From Mesorhizobium sp. WSM3626 (GTDB lineage Bacteria > Pseudomonadota > Alphaproteobacteria > Rhizobiales > Rhizobiaceae), in the NCBI RefSeq assembly GCF_000513935.1, contig NZ_AZUY01000009.1, positions 104,045-168,044 of the forward strand: a DNA stretch of 64,000 nt, written 5' to 3'. Shown here one piece after another: positions 1-9,870 of the stretch. A program made the position numbers and the translations under genes. The stretch's first letter is position 1, and each line of letters opens with the position of its first letter. The notes under the pieces are model-generated. The model did no database searches, was not told the DNA's origin, and worked only from the letters and a program-made list of their open reading frames with translations.

Positions 1-1
1 G

Positions 2-328
2 GAATTCACCTCGCTCTGCCCGGTGACCGGACAGCCCGATTTCGCTCATATCGTCATCGACTACGCACCCGATGCCGCCCTGGTGGAATCGAAGTCGCTG
101 AAGCTGTTCATGACCTCGTTTCGCAACCATGGCGCTTTCCACGAAGACTGCACGGTGATGATCGGACGTCGCATCGTGGCCGCGACCAAGCCGCTCTGGT
201 TGCGCATAGGCGGCTATTGGTATCCGCGCGGCGGCATTCCGATCGACGTGTTCTGGCAGACCGGCGCTCCGCCGGAAGGCGCCTGGCTGCCGGACACCGG
301 CGTCGCCCCCTATCGCGGGCGCGGCTAG
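2..328 (+). CDS. queF: NADPH-dependent 7-cyano-7-deazaguanine reductase, C-terminal part
   Basis: QueF reduces preQ0 to preQ1 in queuosine biosynthesis. It is a cytoplasmic enzyme of the tunnelling (T-fold) superfamily. The gene is cut by the left edge of the window; the reading frame is open from base 2 and ends in TAG at 326-328, so about 108 codons are visible. The fragment opens with [12 protein letters not shown], which holds the family's catalytic Cys and the nearby Asp. ESKSLKLF follows and matches the QueF motif that binds NADPH. The rest follows family order to the C-terminus. The start codon and promoter lie outside the window. Identification is secure from these motifs. Confidence 0.95.
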
Positions 329-336
329 CTCGGCCA

Positions 337-945
337 TCATTCGCACTGGTACTGGCTGAGCGCCCATTCGCCGGTCACCGACAAAAGGTCCGATATCTTC
401 CATTCGCCGCCGACCTTCTTGAACTTCCATTCGAGGCGGTGCGGGTTGCCGCCGACGACGAAGGCGACGATGACCTTGGCCTGATCGCCGTTGATTGCCT
501 CGAGCGTCTTCAGGCTCTTGTCGATCTCGGCCTTGTCGTAGTCCGCATTGTCGAGCGCCATGTTGGGGTCGAGGCACTCGCCCTGCCCGGATTTGCGCAA
601 GGCATCGCTCTTGTCGAGCACGGTTTTAGCCGGGTCGACGAAATGGCCGCGCTGGGCTGGATCCACCTCGAGGCCGACCTGATCGTAAAACGGCCGCACG
701 ACCGCTGTCGGCGATCCCGGCTGGATGGGGGCGGCAGGCGCGCTCGGCGGCCATGCGACGGGTGGCGTCGCCGGCTCCACGGCTCCGCCAGGCGCGGTTG
801 TCGGCGGCGTCTCGCTGTCATCAGGCGCGGTGCCGGCAGGGGCATTTGCCGGCGGCGCGCCCAACAGGCCCTGGGCGGATGCGCCGTTCAAGCCAGCCGC
901 CAGCAGGCACATGGCCGACAATGACAGGAGCGCACGACCGGCCAT
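337..945 (-). CDS. Secreted protein with proline-rich linker, paralogue of the next gene
   Basis: Product of 202 aa with no assigned function. The first ~25 residues form a Sec-type signal peptide (hydrophobic LLSLSAMCLLAAGL, then ASA-Q as a likely cleavage site). A Pro/Ala/Thr-rich, low-complexity linker runs from about residue 28 to 80. A compact domain follows that ends in LSQYQCE. That domain shares pattern with the neighbouring product at 950-1429: F-Y near its start, an acidic D-x-D region, KKVGGEWKISD, and a final Trp/Leu-Ser-Gln plus Cys. It resembles DUF3828-type secreted domains by pattern only. The gap to the next minus-strand gene is 4 nt, so co-transcription is likely. It converges on queF. 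Confidence 0.75.
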   Translation of the reverse strand: MAGRALLSLSAMCLLAAGLNGASAQGLLGAPPANAPAGTAPDDSETPPTTAPGGAVEPATPPVAWPPSAPAAPIQPGSPTAVVRPFYDQVGLEVDPAQRGHFVDPAKTVLDKSDALRKSGQGECLDPNMALDNADYDKAEIDKSLKTLEAINGDQAKVIVAFVVGGNPHRLEWKFKKVGGEWKISDLLSVTGEWALSQYQCE

Positions 946-949
946 TGCT

Positions 950-1429
950 TCACTCCGGATCTTGGCCCGCCATGCATTCGAGCTGGCTCAGCGTCCAGTC
1001 GCTGGTCTTCGATGCAATGTCCGATATCTTCCATTTGCCGTCGACCTTCTTCAGCGACCAGTGCATTTCGCGCTGCGCATCGTCTCCTTCCGGAAAAAGA
1101 CTGAAGTTCGCCACCACTTGCGCCGTGTCGCCATCCACCGTCTCGGACAGCTTCAGTGTCTTGGACAGGGTCTTCTGGTCGAAATCCTGCGCGTCGAGGC
1201 CGGGGTCGAAGTCGATACAGGCGACCTGGTCCGGATTCTTCTTGGTCGCCTGGTCGTTGAGGTCGAACAGTTTCGTCACCGGCTCGGTGAAGCGATCGCG
1301 GTATTGCGCGTCGGCCTCGAACTTGACCTGCGGGACATAGAAGAACTTCACGGCGTCGGAAGCCGGACCGGCCACGGCGGCGGCGGGCAAGGCTATCGAA
1401 AGGGCGGCAAGGAGCACTGTCGGTCTCAT
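950..1429 (-). CDS. Secreted protein, tandem paralogue of the 337-945 gene
   Basis: Product of 159 aa. The start at 1429 was chosen because it gives a clean signal peptide (MRPTVLLAALSIALPAAAVAG) and has a GGAGA ribosome-binding site 6 nt upstream. A longer in-frame extension upstream has neither. The mature domain carries KKVDGKWKISD and a C-terminal LSQLEC, matching KKVGGEWKISD and LSQYQC in the downstream gene, so the two look like a tandem duplication. Unlike its partner it lacks the proline-rich linker. It likely acts in the periplasm. Function unknown. Confidence 0.8.
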   Translation of the reverse strand: MRPTVLLAALSIALPAAAVAGPASDAVKFFYVPQVKFEADAQYRDRFTEPVTKLFDLNDQATKKNPDQVACIDFDPGLDAQDFDQKTLSKTLKLSETVDGDTAQVVANFSLFPEGDDAQREMHWSLKKVDGKWKISDIASKTSDWTLSQLECMAGQDPE

Positions 1430-1574
1430 GCAGAATCTCCGGCTTTTCATGGCTTGAAGCAACCAATACCACGCATCCTGCATATCGGTTTTTTTGCGGT
1501 TCATGAAGCCCGCTTGCGCACGCATCACGGCTGAAGCGGGTCATCTCGACGGGACGTGCAGGCCAAGCTTGCAC

Positions 1575-3557
1575 TCAGAGGCCGAGCGCTGCCTTGCGTC
1601 CGTCATGGATGGCGAATGCCACCTGCCTGGAAGCGGTACAATCACCAATCGAAGTGTGGGCAATCTTGCGCCTTTCGAGTTCGATGGAAAGCATGTCGGC
1701 GGCCATATTCGTCGTGGCGAAGACCAGCGCATCGGCTTCGATCTCCTGCTCGGTTCCATCGAGCAGCGAAGCGATCCTGCCCATCCTGCCATCCCAGTGA
1801 ACGACGGCGCTCTCGGTCACAAACCGCACCTTCAGCTTGACGAGCGCCCGCCGCAGCGGCGCGTCGACGGCCATTCGCTGAAGCTCTTTGCCAACCAGGG
1901 CGTCCGGCGTCACAAGCGTCACATTGTGACCATCCTCGGCAAGTTTCCAGGCGGTGCCGCAGCCTTTCCAATTGCCGCCATCGTCCAGCAAGAGAACATT
2001 TTTCCCCGGCCTCGCCTCACGGGCCATCACCGCTTCGGTCGAGAGCACCGGCCCGCCGCCCGGAATGCTGTCCCACTGCGGCAAGGCCCGCTGGAAAGCG
2101 CCGTCTGGCGGCATCGAGCCGGTCGCGACGATGACGTGATCCGCGCCTTCGCGCTCGACATCGTCGGCTTCGACATACCGCCCGTAGCGGATGTCGACCT
2201 GAAGCTGGCCGAGCTGGCGCTCGTACCAGTCGATCAGATCCAGAATCTGGGCACGGCGCGGCTGCAGTCCCGCAAGACGGAACTGCCCCCCAAGGCGGTC
2301 GGATGCTTCGGCCAGTGTCACCCGGTGACCGCGCTCGGCCGCGGCGCGCGCCGCTTCGAGCCCGGCCGGGCCACCGCCGACGACCAGCACGCGCTTCGGC
2401 TGGGCGGCCGGAGCGAAGCGGTCTCCGCCCCACTCCCATTCCCGCCCCGCGGATGGATTGATGACGCAGCTGATCCAGTAGTCACGGCTGCGCCGGCCCC
2501 AGCACATCTGGTTGCAGGACAGGCAGCCGCGAATGTCCTGCGGCCGTCCGGCGGCGGCCTTTGCCGCAAGATGCGGATCGGCGATCTGCCCGCGCACGAT
2601 GGAAACGAGATCGGCGCGACCTTCGCTCAACACGCTCTCGGCGTTCTCGGCGGTGCGGATATGGCTCTCGGCGGTGATCAGCGCATGACGCACGGTGGAT
2701 TTGAGCACGGACGCCAGGTCGGCACCGAGCTTTTCCGGGTAAACAAAGGTCGGCATGATCTTGTAGAAGTCGAAGTAGGAACCCGTTCCGCAAGTCACAT
2801 AGTCCATCAAGGCATCGCGGTCGTGGAGGTCGATTATCTCGGCCAGCGCTTCGCGCTTCAGCGCCACTTCGACTTCCGGCTCATCACTGATCGCAAGACC
2901 GATGATGAAATCATCGCCGCATTCCCGGCGAATCCTGGTCATCACCTCACGGCTCATCCGGGTGCGGTTTTCAAGGCTGCCGCCCCATCGGTCGTCCCGG
3001 CGGTTCGACCAGGATGTCCAGAACTGGTCCAGCATCGAATGGTACGCCGCCCAGACCTCGACGCCGTCGAAGCCGGCCTCGCGGCAACGGCGCGCCGCCT
3101 GGACAAAGCCGTCGATCGTTTCTTCAATCTCGGCTTCGGACATCCGATGCGAACCGTCGGAATCGTGGTAGCTCGGCAGGCCGGAAGGCGACCAACCGGG
3201 GTGAAACGAGTTGTCCGCGTCCGCGTGCTGGCCAACATGGTAGAGCTGCTGGATGGCGACGGCGCCGTTGCCGCGAATCGCCTCCGTCACCTTGCGAAAA
3301 TGCGGGATGACGCGGTCATCGGACGGGCTGAAGTTGCCGCGGGTAAGCACGGCGGCCTGATGCACGGGCATCGGCTCGACCACAATCATGCCGGCGCCGC
3401 CGATGGCGCGTTCCGCGTAATAGCCGACATGCCGCGCGGTCGGCAGCCCCTCCACCGCCATGTTGGCGGTATGGGCTCCGAACACGATCCTGTTGCGTAA
3501 CGTCTTGCCGCGCAGAGTGGCCGGCGTGAACAGCCGGTTGAAGACCCGCCCAGACAT
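1575..3557 (-). CDS. FMN/4Fe-4S/FAD oxidoreductase, trimethylamine dehydrogenase-like (probable N-demethylase)
   Basis: Product of 660 aa. Residues 1-340 form an old-yellow-enzyme TIM barrel (FTPATLRGKTLRNRIV; LENRTR near 195). Cys345, Cys348, Cys352 and Cys364 form the CxxCxxxCx11C 4Fe-4S site. Residues 390-660 form a pyridine-nucleotide/FAD domain with GGGPAG at 394-399. This is the order of trimethylamine dehydrogenase, the DgcA-type dimethylglycine demethylase and the Stc2/HpbB-type proline-betaine demethylases. Such enzymes remove N-methyl groups oxidatively. The start at 3557 has AGGAG 6 nt upstream. Neighbours (binding protein, MttB homologue, divergent LysR) point to methylated-amine catabolism. 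The exact substrate is not known from sequence. Confidence 0.88.
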   Translation of the reverse strand: MSGRVFNRLFTPATLRGKTLRNRIVFGAHTANMAVEGLPTARHVGYYAERAIGGAGMIVVEPMPVHQAAVLTRGNFSPSDDRVIPHFRKVTEAIRGNGAVAIQQLYHVGQHADADNSFHPGWSPSGLPSYHDSDGSHRMSEAEIEETIDGFVQAARRCREAGFDGVEVWAAYHSMLDQFWTSWSNRRDDRWGGSLENRTRMSREVMTRIRRECGDDFIIGLAISDEPEVEVALKREALAEIIDLHDRDALMDYVTCGTGSYFDFYKIMPTFVYPEKLGADLASVLKSTVRHALITAESHIRTAENAESVLSEGRADLVSIVRGQIADPHLAAKAAAGRPQDIRGCLSCNQMCWGRRSRDYWISCVINPSAGREWEWGGDRFAPAAQPKRVLVVGGGPAGLEAARAAAERGHRVTLAEASDRLGGQFRLAGLQPRRAQILDLIDWYERQLGQLQVDIRYGRYVEADDVEREGADHVIVATGSMPPDGAFQRALPQWDSIPGGGPVLSTEAVMAREARPGKNVLLLDDGGNWKGCGTAWKLAEDGHNVTLVTPDALVGKELQRMAVDAPLRRALVKLKVRFVTESAVVHWDGRMGRIASLLDGTEQEIEADALVFATTNMAADMLSIELERRKIAHTSIGDCTASRQVAFAIHDGRKAALGL

Positions 3558-3674
3558 GCACCGCTCCTTCAAAGCCTTGGCGGCGGCACCCAGGCGCCAG
3601 CGCTCGCAACCAAAGTTGCTTTTTTGCCGGAAAGCCGGCACCTCGAGAGTGCCGGCTTGCCGCGATCCTTGAAG

Positions 3675-5324
3675 CTAGGCGTCCAGCCAGACGTTCTGGA
3701 GATCCATTTCGAAGGTCTGGTGGACGCCGTAGTTCTTCACCTTCTTGTTCGTATGGCTGTAGAGCTTCTGCCAGAACGGCTGGATGATGACGCCGGAGTC
3801 CTGCAGGATCTGCTCGACATCCTTCATCACCTCCTTGCGCTTGGCGACGTCGATCAGCGAGAGCGCCTGCTTGAGCTTGGCGTCGAAATCGGGATTGGAA
3901 TAAGCCGATTCATTCCACGCCTCGCCGGTGCGATAGCCCAGCGCCAGCACCTGGACACCGAGCGGGCGCATGTACCAGATGGTCATCGAATAGGGATATT
4001 TCGTCCAGTCGTTCCAGAAGGTCGAGCCCGGCAGCACGGTGCGCTTCACCTTGATACCGGCGTCGCGCAGCTGGCCGGCGATCGCATCGCCGGTGTTCTT
4101 CTGCCAGTCGTCCTCGATGGTGATCAGCTCGTGCTCGAAGTCGGCCTGGCCGGCTTCCGCCATCAGCTTCTTGGCGCCCGCGGCATCGCGCTCCTTCTTG
4201 GGCAGGGCATAATATTCGGGATGGATCGGGCTGACATGGTGGTTCTCGCCGACCGTGCCCCGGCCATTATAGCCGAGTTGCAGCACCGCGTTGTTGTCGA
4301 CCGCCATCTGCAGGGCGTTGCGAACGCGCTGGTCGTCATATGGCTTGTGCGTGATGTTGGTGCGGGCAACCAGCGTGGTGGCGGTCGCGACCTCCGATTT
4401 CTGCAGCCCCATCTTGTCGAGAATGTCGATGAAGTCGGCGGGCGACTCGAAGTTGACATCGACCTCGCCGGAGTCGAAAGCGTTCACCGTGGCGTTGAAG
4501 TCGGTGCCGTAATCGATGAATTCAACCCCGTCGAGCGGCGCCTCGCCACCCCACCACTTGCCGTTCTCGCGGCGCTTGACCACCGCCTTCTGGCCGACGT
4601 CGTAAGAGACCAGCTCGAACGCTCCCGTGCCGATCGGCTTCTTGATCGGATCGGCGCCATCGGTATCGAAATTCCGGTGCACGATAAGGGCGGGGTAATC
4701 GGTGAAGTTCGGAATGAGCGAAATGTCGGGCTCGCTGAGCTTCAGCTTGACCGTATTGTCGTCGACCTTGGTGATGGCACCGTCCCTGGCCTTGCCGGTC
4801 TTGGCATCGATCAGCGCACCGACGCGCGCCGCCATCGAGTTGCCGGCGACGCCCTTCTCGCACCAGCGCGTCACATTGTGCACCACGTCATCGGCATTGA
4901 AGGCATCGCCATTGTTCCAGGTGACGCCCTTGCGCACATGCAACGTGTATTCGGTGGCGTCGTCGTTGATGTCCCAGCTTTCGAGCAGCACCGGCTCGAA
5001 GGTGAATTGTCTGGTGTAGCGAACCAACGGCTCTAGCCAGCTGCGCGAGATGTTGGCCAGTTCCACCCAGTCGTAAGTACGCGGATCCTTCTGCGCCTTC
5101 ACCGCCATCGAGACGTGCAGCGTCCCGCCCTTCTTCGGCTCCTCGGCCAGAGCTTGCGTCGGCGCGGCGAGGCCGATCATGCCATAGGCAAACGCCGTCG
5201 ATGCGCCAAGCGCGCTGGCCAGCGCCAGGAACTCGCGCCGGTCCATGCGACCCGCCCGCGCCTCCGTTGCCATCGCTTCGATAGCCTGCGGCACACGATC
5301 GCCATTACTTTTGAAAACCGTCAT
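3675..5324 (-). CDS. ABC transporter substrate-binding protein, peptide/opine (DppA/OppA) family, Tat-exported
   Basis: Product of 549 aa of the SBP family 5 type. The N-terminus has the twin-arginine motif [12 protein letters not shown] (Arg29-Arg30), followed by a hydrophobic stretch and an Ala-x-Ala cleavage site (QALAEE). The mature protein has the usual family order: [21 protein letters not shown], the DVVHN region, and RNALQMAVD at mid length. The start at 5324 has GGGGAG about 6 nt upstream. No permease or ATPase genes accompany it, so it must work with a transporter encoded elsewhere. It lies between the flavoprotein and MttB-like genes, so it probably captures the substrate those enzymes process. 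The ligand cannot be read from sequence. Confidence 0.9.
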   Translation of the reverse strand: MTVFKSNGDRVPQAIEAMATEARAGRMDRREFLALASALGASTAFAYGMIGLAAPTQALAEEPKKGGTLHVSMAVKAQKDPRTYDWVELANISRSWLEPLVRYTRQFTFEPVLLESWDINDDATEYTLHVRKGVTWNNGDAFNADDVVHNVTRWCEKGVAGNSMAARVGALIDAKTGKARDGAITKVDDNTVKLKLSEPDISLIPNFTDYPALIVHRNFDTDGADPIKKPIGTGAFELVSYDVGQKAVVKRRENGKWWGGEAPLDGVEFIDYGTDFNATVNAFDSGEVDVNFESPADFIDILDKMGLQKSEVATATTLVARTNITHKPYDDQRVRNALQMAVDNNAVLQLGYNGRGTVGENHHVSPIHPEYYALPKKERDAAGAKKLMAEAGQADFEHELITIEDDWQKNTGDAIAGQLRDAGIKVKRTVLPGSTFWNDWTKYPYSMTIWYMRPLGVQVLALGYRTGEAWNESAYSNPDFDAKLKQALSLIDVAKRKEVMKDVEQILQDSGVIIQPFWQKLYSHTNKKVKNYGVHQTFEMDLQNVWLDA

Positions 5325-5370
5325 GTCACTCTCCCCTTGTTGTTCCCGTCAGGTCTTTGTCTGTTGTTTT

Positions 5371-6921
5371 TCAACTAACGCTGTCGGGCAATTTTTCCTC
5401 GCGCCGCGCGATCAAATCCTTGAGACCGTCGGCGATGCCTTCGTCGAGTTTCGGCTCCTCATAATCGGCGAGCATGTTGCGCGCCTTCTCGCGGCCGCGC
5501 GTGTCGTGGTCCTTCGCCCCTTCCGCCTTCCATTGTTCGTAGGAGTTGAAGTCCATGATGCTCGGCATGAAGAAAGCCTTCTCGAAATGTTCGAGCGTGT
5601 GCTGGGTGCCAAGGAAATGGCCTTGCGGTCCGACCTCGCGGATCGCCGCCATCGCTTCCTTGAAATCGTCGAAAGGCAGGCCGCCCGCGTATTTGTACCA
5701 GCCGACGAGCTGTTCGCAGTCGGTGGCGAATTTCGAGTACCCGCAGGTGAGACCTGCTTCCAGCCAGCCGGCCGAATGCCAGATGTAGTTGGCGCCGGCA
5801 AGGATGGCGGCATGCATCAACATGTTCGCCTCGTAGCCGGCCTGGGCATCGTTGAGCTTCGAGCCGACATGGAAGCCTGACGTGCGCCACGGCAGTTTGT
5901 ATTTCCGCGCCAGCGCACCCATCAGATACATCATCTGGGCGGCTTCCGGCGTGCCGCCCATCGGAGCGCCGGTCTTCATGTCGACCGTGACCATGAACTG
6001 GCCGTAGATCTGGGGTGAACCCGGACGGATGAGCTGGGTGAAGGCCACGCCGGCAAGCGCCTCGGCGTTGACCTGCGCAACCGCACCGACGGCCGACGCC
6101 GAGGTCGAGGCGCCGCAGAGCGCGAAGGGCGCCAGGATCAGCGGCTGATTGTGGCGCGCATACACTCTCATCGCGTCCAGCATGGTGGCGTCCCAGACCA
6201 GCGGCGAATTGCAGTTGGTGATTGCAACCAGCACCGGATTGTCGCGGACGAACTCCTCGCCGAACACGACGCCGGCCATCGCCATCGTATCTTCCGCCCG
6301 CTCCTTGGACGTCACGATGCCCATGAACGGTTTGTCGGAATATTTCAGCGCCGAATGGATGATGTGCAGGTGCCGCTTGGGCACGGCAATTTCCATCGGC
6401 TCGCAGATGATCGAACTCGACGAGTGCAGCGCCGGCGCCATGTAGGCGAGCTTGTGGAAATTGTTGAGGTCGGCAAGCGTACCGTAGCGCCTGTTGTTGT
6501 CGAGGTCGCGCACATAGGGCGCGCCATACATCGGCACGAAGATCGAGTTCTTGCCGCCGACGCGCACCGTACGCTCGGGATTGCGCGCGTTGAGCGTGAA
6601 CTCGGAGGGAACCTTGGAGACGAGTTCCATCAGCAGCGCGCGATCGATGCGGACCCGCGTTTCCCGGACATCGGCACCGGCGGCCTTCCACAAGGCGATG
6701 GCCTCGTCGTCGCGGAATTCGCAACCGACCTCTTCCAGGATCGAAAGCGACTCCTCGTGGATCAGTTCCACCGCCTCGTCCGGAACCATCTGGTACACCG
6801 GGATCTGACGAACCAGGGTTGGGAACGAGGCGATTGGTGCCCCCCGAAGCGCCTTGCGCCCGAGACGGCCACCGCCACGGCGATGGGTCGGTTCGGTCAA
6901 TTCAGCGGCGGGTGCGTTCAT
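5371..6921 (-). CDS. MttB-family (COG5598) methyltransferase, non-pyrrolysine
   Basis: Product of 516 aa of the trimethylamine:corrinoid methyltransferase family. Archaeal MttB uses pyrrolysine at an in-frame amber codon. This gene has no internal TAG, so it belongs to the non-Pyl branch, some of whose members act on glycine betaine or other quaternary amines. The start at 6921 was chosen for the GGAGGT upstream; upstream in-frame codons encode low-quality sequence that overlaps the promoter of the divergent LysR gene. It is first in a probable operon with the binding protein and flavoprotein. No corrinoid protein gene is seen in the window. The methyl acceptor and donor are unknown. Confidence 0.88.
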   Translation of the reverse strand: MNAPAAELTEPTHRRGGGRLGRKALRGAPIASFPTLVRQIPVYQMVPDEAVELIHEESLSILEEVGCEFRDDEAIALWKAAGADVRETRVRIDRALLMELVSKVPSEFTLNARNPERTVRVGGKNSIFVPMYGAPYVRDLDNNRRYGTLADLNNFHKLAYMAPALHSSSSIICEPMEIAVPKRHLHIIHSALKYSDKPFMGIVTSKERAEDTMAMAGVVFGEEFVRDNPVLVAITNCNSPLVWDATMLDAMRVYARHNQPLILAPFALCGASTSASAVGAVAQVNAEALAGVAFTQLIRPGSPQIYGQFMVTVDMKTGAPMGGTPEAAQMMYLMGALARKYKLPWRTSGFHVGSKLNDAQAGYEANMLMHAAILAGANYIWHSAGWLEAGLTCGYSKFATDCEQLVGWYKYAGGLPFDDFKEAMAAIREVGPQGHFLGTQHTLEHFEKAFFMPSIMDFNSYEQWKAEGAKDHDTRGREKARNMLADYEEPKLDEGIADGLKDLIARREEKLPDSVS

Positions 6922-6999
6922 GAGACCTCCTGGCGTCCGTTCCAGCCAAGTTAGCGAGGTGAAATATGGCTGTGACGCTGGAAAATCCTGATCTCTTGT

Positions 7000-7014
7000 A
7001 TAAGCTGTGCTTAT
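7000..7014. promoter_or_regulatory. LysR-type operator overlapping the regulator's start codon
   Basis: ATAAGC-TGT-GCTTAT is a perfect 6-bp inverted repeat with a 3-nt spacer and contains the T-N11-A pattern typical of LysR-family sites (T7001, A7013). It lies in the 91-bp region between the divergent MttB-like and LysR genes, and its right arm includes the A and T of the probable ATG at 7013. Binding there would fit autorepression and control of the divergent operon. Inferred, not tested. Confidence 0.6.
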
Positions 7015-7915
7015 GCGAAGCCTGCGCCACCTCCTGCCGTCCGCCGGCAGCCTGATCGTCTTCGAGGCGGCGGGCCGGCTGTCGAGCTTCACCGCCGCCG
7101 GGCGCGAGCTCGGCATGACGCAGGCGGCCGTCTCCTATGCGGTGCGCGGACTGGAAGAGCAGCTCGGCGCCAAGCTGTTCCAGCGCCGCCACCGGCAAGT
7201 CAGCCTGACGGAAGCCGGCGAGCGGTTCCATGCCGACGTCTCGCTGGGCTTGTCGCATATCCGCAAATCCGCCGAGGATCTGCGCCTGCAGGCGACCGGT
7301 GGCCATGTGACGCTTGCCGCCTCGACCGCTTTCGGTTCCTTCTGGATGATGCCGCGCCTGCAGCAGTTCCGCGACGAATTGCCGGGCATCGACCTGCGCA
7401 TCCAGACCGCCGACCGTGATCTCGACATCATCGCCGAAGGTATCCCGCTGGCTGTGCGCGGCGGCGAGCCCAGGGAATGGCCGGACTACCACTCGCTGCC
7501 GCTCGCCGATGAGGAGATCTTCCCCGTCGCCGGCACCGGCTATCTGGCCAAGTTCGGCATGCCGGGGAGCATCGAGGAACTGGCCACGCACCGTCTCATT
7601 CACCTCGAGGAGCCCTATCGTGAAGCGGCAAGCTGGGACGAATGGTTCCAGTCGGCCGGCGGCAGCCTGAGCAATACCGCGCGAGGCCTGCGCATCAATG
7701 ACTATGGCTTGGTAATCCAGGGCGTCATGGAGGGACAAGGCATTGCGCTGGGCTGGCGGCACCTTGCCGAGCGGCTGCTGGCGACGGGCCTGCTGGTGCC
7801 GGTGACGAACCACGTGCTCAAGACCGGCAAGGCCTTCTATGTCGTGTGGCCGAAGAACCGCGAGCTCTCGGACAATGCCCGCAAGGTAAGAGACTGGCTG
7901 GTCGCGCAGGCGTAA
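7013..7915 (+). CDS. LysR-family transcriptional regulator (GcvA-like)
   Basis: Product of 300 aa. The N-terminal winged helix-turn-helix covers residues ~8-65 (FEAAGRLSSFTAAGRELGMTQAAVSYAVRGLEEQLG, then LFQRRHRQVSLTEAG). The C-terminal effector-binding domain starts near residue 90, with TASTAFGSFWMMPRL in the GcvA/AmpR manner. The gene is divergent from the MttB-like operon and very likely controls it. The start could be ATG 7013 or GTG 7007; ATG is preferred. A T-N11-A palindrome overlaps the start. The inducer is probably a compound of the neighbouring pathway. Confidence 0.9.
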   Translation: MRSLRHLLPSAGSLIVFEAAGRLSSFTAAGRELGMTQAAVSYAVRGLEEQLGAKLFQRRHRQVSLTEAGERFHADVSLGLSHIRKSAEDLRLQATGGHVTLAASTAFGSFWMMPRLQQFRDELPGIDLRIQTADRDLDIIAEGIPLAVRGGEPREWPDYHSLPLADEEIFPVAGTGYLAKFGMPGSIEELATHRLIHLEEPYREAASWDEWFQSAGGSLSNTARGLRINDYGLVIQGVMEGQGIALGWRHLAERLLATGLLVPVTNHVLKTGKAFYVVWPKNRELSDNARKVRDWLVAQA

Positions 7916-7958
7916 AGTGGCCTCGCACGCAACGACCGAATCCGTGTAAGATCAGATC

Positions 7959-9848
7959 ATGCCCATTCGCCAGCTTTCCGAAACGATGATCAACCAGATC
8001 GCCGCCGGCGAAGTCATCGAGCGTCCGGCGAGCGTGGTCAAGGAACTGGTCGAGAACGCGCTCGATGCCGGTGCAAGCAAGGTAGAGGTCGTCACGTCGG
8101 GCGGCGGGCTGAACCTTATCCGCGTCACCGACGACGGCTCCGGCATTCCGGAGCAGGAGCTGGCGCTGGCGATCGCGCGTCACTGCACGTCCAAGCTTGC
8201 CGAGGACATCCACGACATCCGCTCGCTTGGTTTTCGCGGCGAGGCGTTGCCGTCGATCGGCTCGGTGTCGCGGCTGTCGATCCGCTCGCGCACGGCTTCG
8301 GGCGACAGCGCCGCCGAGATCGGCATCGAGGGCGGCCGCGTCCTGCCCATCAGGCCGGCTGCAGCCAATCGCGGCACCACCGTGGAGGTGCGCGACCTGT
8401 TCTTCGCCACGCCGGCACGGCTGAAATTCATGAAAGGCGAACGCGCCGAAAGCTCGGCCATCAGCGACATCGTCAAGCGCATCGCCATCGCCTTCCCCAC
8501 AGTGCGTTTCACGCTGGCCGGATCCGACCGCACGACGCTGGAACTGCCGGCGACCGAGGACAGCGCGGACGGCAGCCTGCGCCGTGTCGCGCAGGTGATG
8601 GGCGCCGACTTTCCCGACAATTCCATTGCCATCGACGCGATGCGCGAAGGCGTGCACCTGACCGGCCATGTGTCGATCCCGTCCTTCACCCGCGCCAACG
8701 CGCTGCAGCAATACGCCTATGTCAATGGCAGGCCGGTGCGCGACAAGCTGATCGCCGGCGCCATCCGCGGCGCCTTCGCCGATGTCCTGCCGCGCGACCG
8801 CCACGCCGTGACCGTGCTGTTCCTGACGCTTGATCCGGCCATCGTCGACGTCAACGTCCATCCGGCCAAGGCCGATGTCCGATTCCGTGATCCGGGCCTC
8901 GTGCGCGGCCTGATCGTCGGCGCGATCCGGCAGGCGTTGGCCGATGCCGGCATCCGCTCCGCCACCACGGGTGCCGCCGGCATGATGGCTGCGTTCCGTC
9001 CGGGCGCCGCGCCCTATGATCACGGCGGCCCGACAAATGGCCATCGCAGCTACGAAGCAGCCTTCCGCGCGTCCGGTCCCGCGGGTTTCGACCCTTCGCG
9101 CTCGCCGCAGCGACCGCTCGACATGCAATTCTCAGGCGCCGGCTTTGAACGCGGCAATGCAAGAACCGCCGGCTTCGGCGAGAGCGACCAGGCGGCGTTC
9201 GATGCCGACCCGCTCGCCAGCGCCGATGCGCGTGCCGGGCAGAATGAGGCAACCGAGACGCTGCTCGGCGCGGTGCTGGGTGCGGCGCGCGCCCAGGTGC
9301 ACGAGAACTACATCGTCGCCCAGACCAGGGATTCGCTCGTCATCGTCGACCAGCACGCGGCCCATGAGCGGCTGGTCTATGAAGCGCTGAAGAACGCCCT
9401 GCACTCGCGGCCAGTGCCCTCGCAGATGCTGCTTCTGCCCGAGATCATAGACTTGCCGGAAGAGGACGCCGAGAGGCTCGCCATGCATTCCGAAACGCTC
9501 GCCCGCTTCGGCCTCGGCATCGAGCGTTTCGGCCCGGGCGCGGTTGCCGTGCGCGAGACGCCGTCGATGCTGGGCGAGACCAATGTCCAGCAATTGGTGC
9601 GCGACCTCGCCGACGAGATCGCCGACAACGACACGGTCGAGACACTCAAAGGTCGGCTGGACAAGATCGCGGCGACCATGGCCTGCCACGGCTCCGTGCG
9701 CTCCGGCCGGCTGCTCAAGGCCGAGGAGATGAACGCGCTGCTGCGCCAGATGGAGGCGACGCCGGGCTCAGGCACCTGCAATCATGGCCGGCCGACCTAT
9801 ATCGAGCTCAAGCTGGCGGACATCGAGCGGCTGTTCGGGCGGCGGTGA
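7959..9848 (+). CDS. mutL: DNA mismatch repair protein MutL
   Basis: Product of 629 aa. The N-terminal GHKL ATPase (residues 1-~330) carries [14 protein letters not shown] and [11 protein letters not shown] variable, disordered linker spans ~350-430. The C-terminal dimerisation domain holds [12 protein letters not shown] from Asp464, which fits the DQHA(x)2E(x)4E endonuclease metal site, so this MutL is predicted to nick DNA, unlike the E. coli protein. It couples MutS mismatch recognition to strand removal. It stands alone here, 43 nt after the LysR gene, and may have its own promoter. Confidence 0.98.
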   Translation: MPIRQLSETMINQIAAGEVIERPASVVKELVENALDAGASKVEVVTSGGGLNLIRVTDDGSGIPEQELALAIARHCTSKLAEDIHDIRSLGFRGEALPSIGSVSRLSIRSRTASGDSAAEIGIEGGRVLPIRPAAANRGTTVEVRDLFFATPARLKFMKGERAESSAISDIVKRIAIAFPTVRFTLAGSDRTTLELPATEDSADGSLRRVAQVMGADFPDNSIAIDAMREGVHLTGHVSIPSFTRANALQQYAYVNGRPVRDKLIAGAIRGAFADVLPRDRHAVTVLFLTLDPAIVDVNVHPAKADVRFRDPGLVRGLIVGAIRQALADAGIRSATTGAAGMMAAFRPGAAPYDHGGPTNGHRSYEAAFRASGPAGFDPSRSPQRPLDMQFSGAGFERGNARTAGFGESDQAAFDADPLASADARAGQNEATETLLGAVLGAARAQVHENYIVAQTRDSLVIVDQHAAHERLVYEALKNALHSRPVPSQMLLLPEIIDLPEEDAERLAMHSETLARFGLGIERFGPGAVAVRETPSMLGETNVQQLVRDLADEIADNDTVETLKGRLDKIAATMACHGSVRSGRLLKAEEMNALLRQMEATPGSGTCNHGRPTYIELKLADIERLFGRR

Positions 9849-9870
9849 ACCGGCCCTAACGGGCCAGCCC

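Noticed and set aside
1494-3500. Long open frame of 668 codons on the plus strand
   Set aside because: It is the antisense of the flavoprotein gene; it has no family motif, and the minus strand carries FMN, Fe-S and FAD motifs in order.
5371-6921. Pyrrolysine-containing MttB
   Set aside because: No in-frame TAG lies within the gene; this is the non-pyrrolysine branch.
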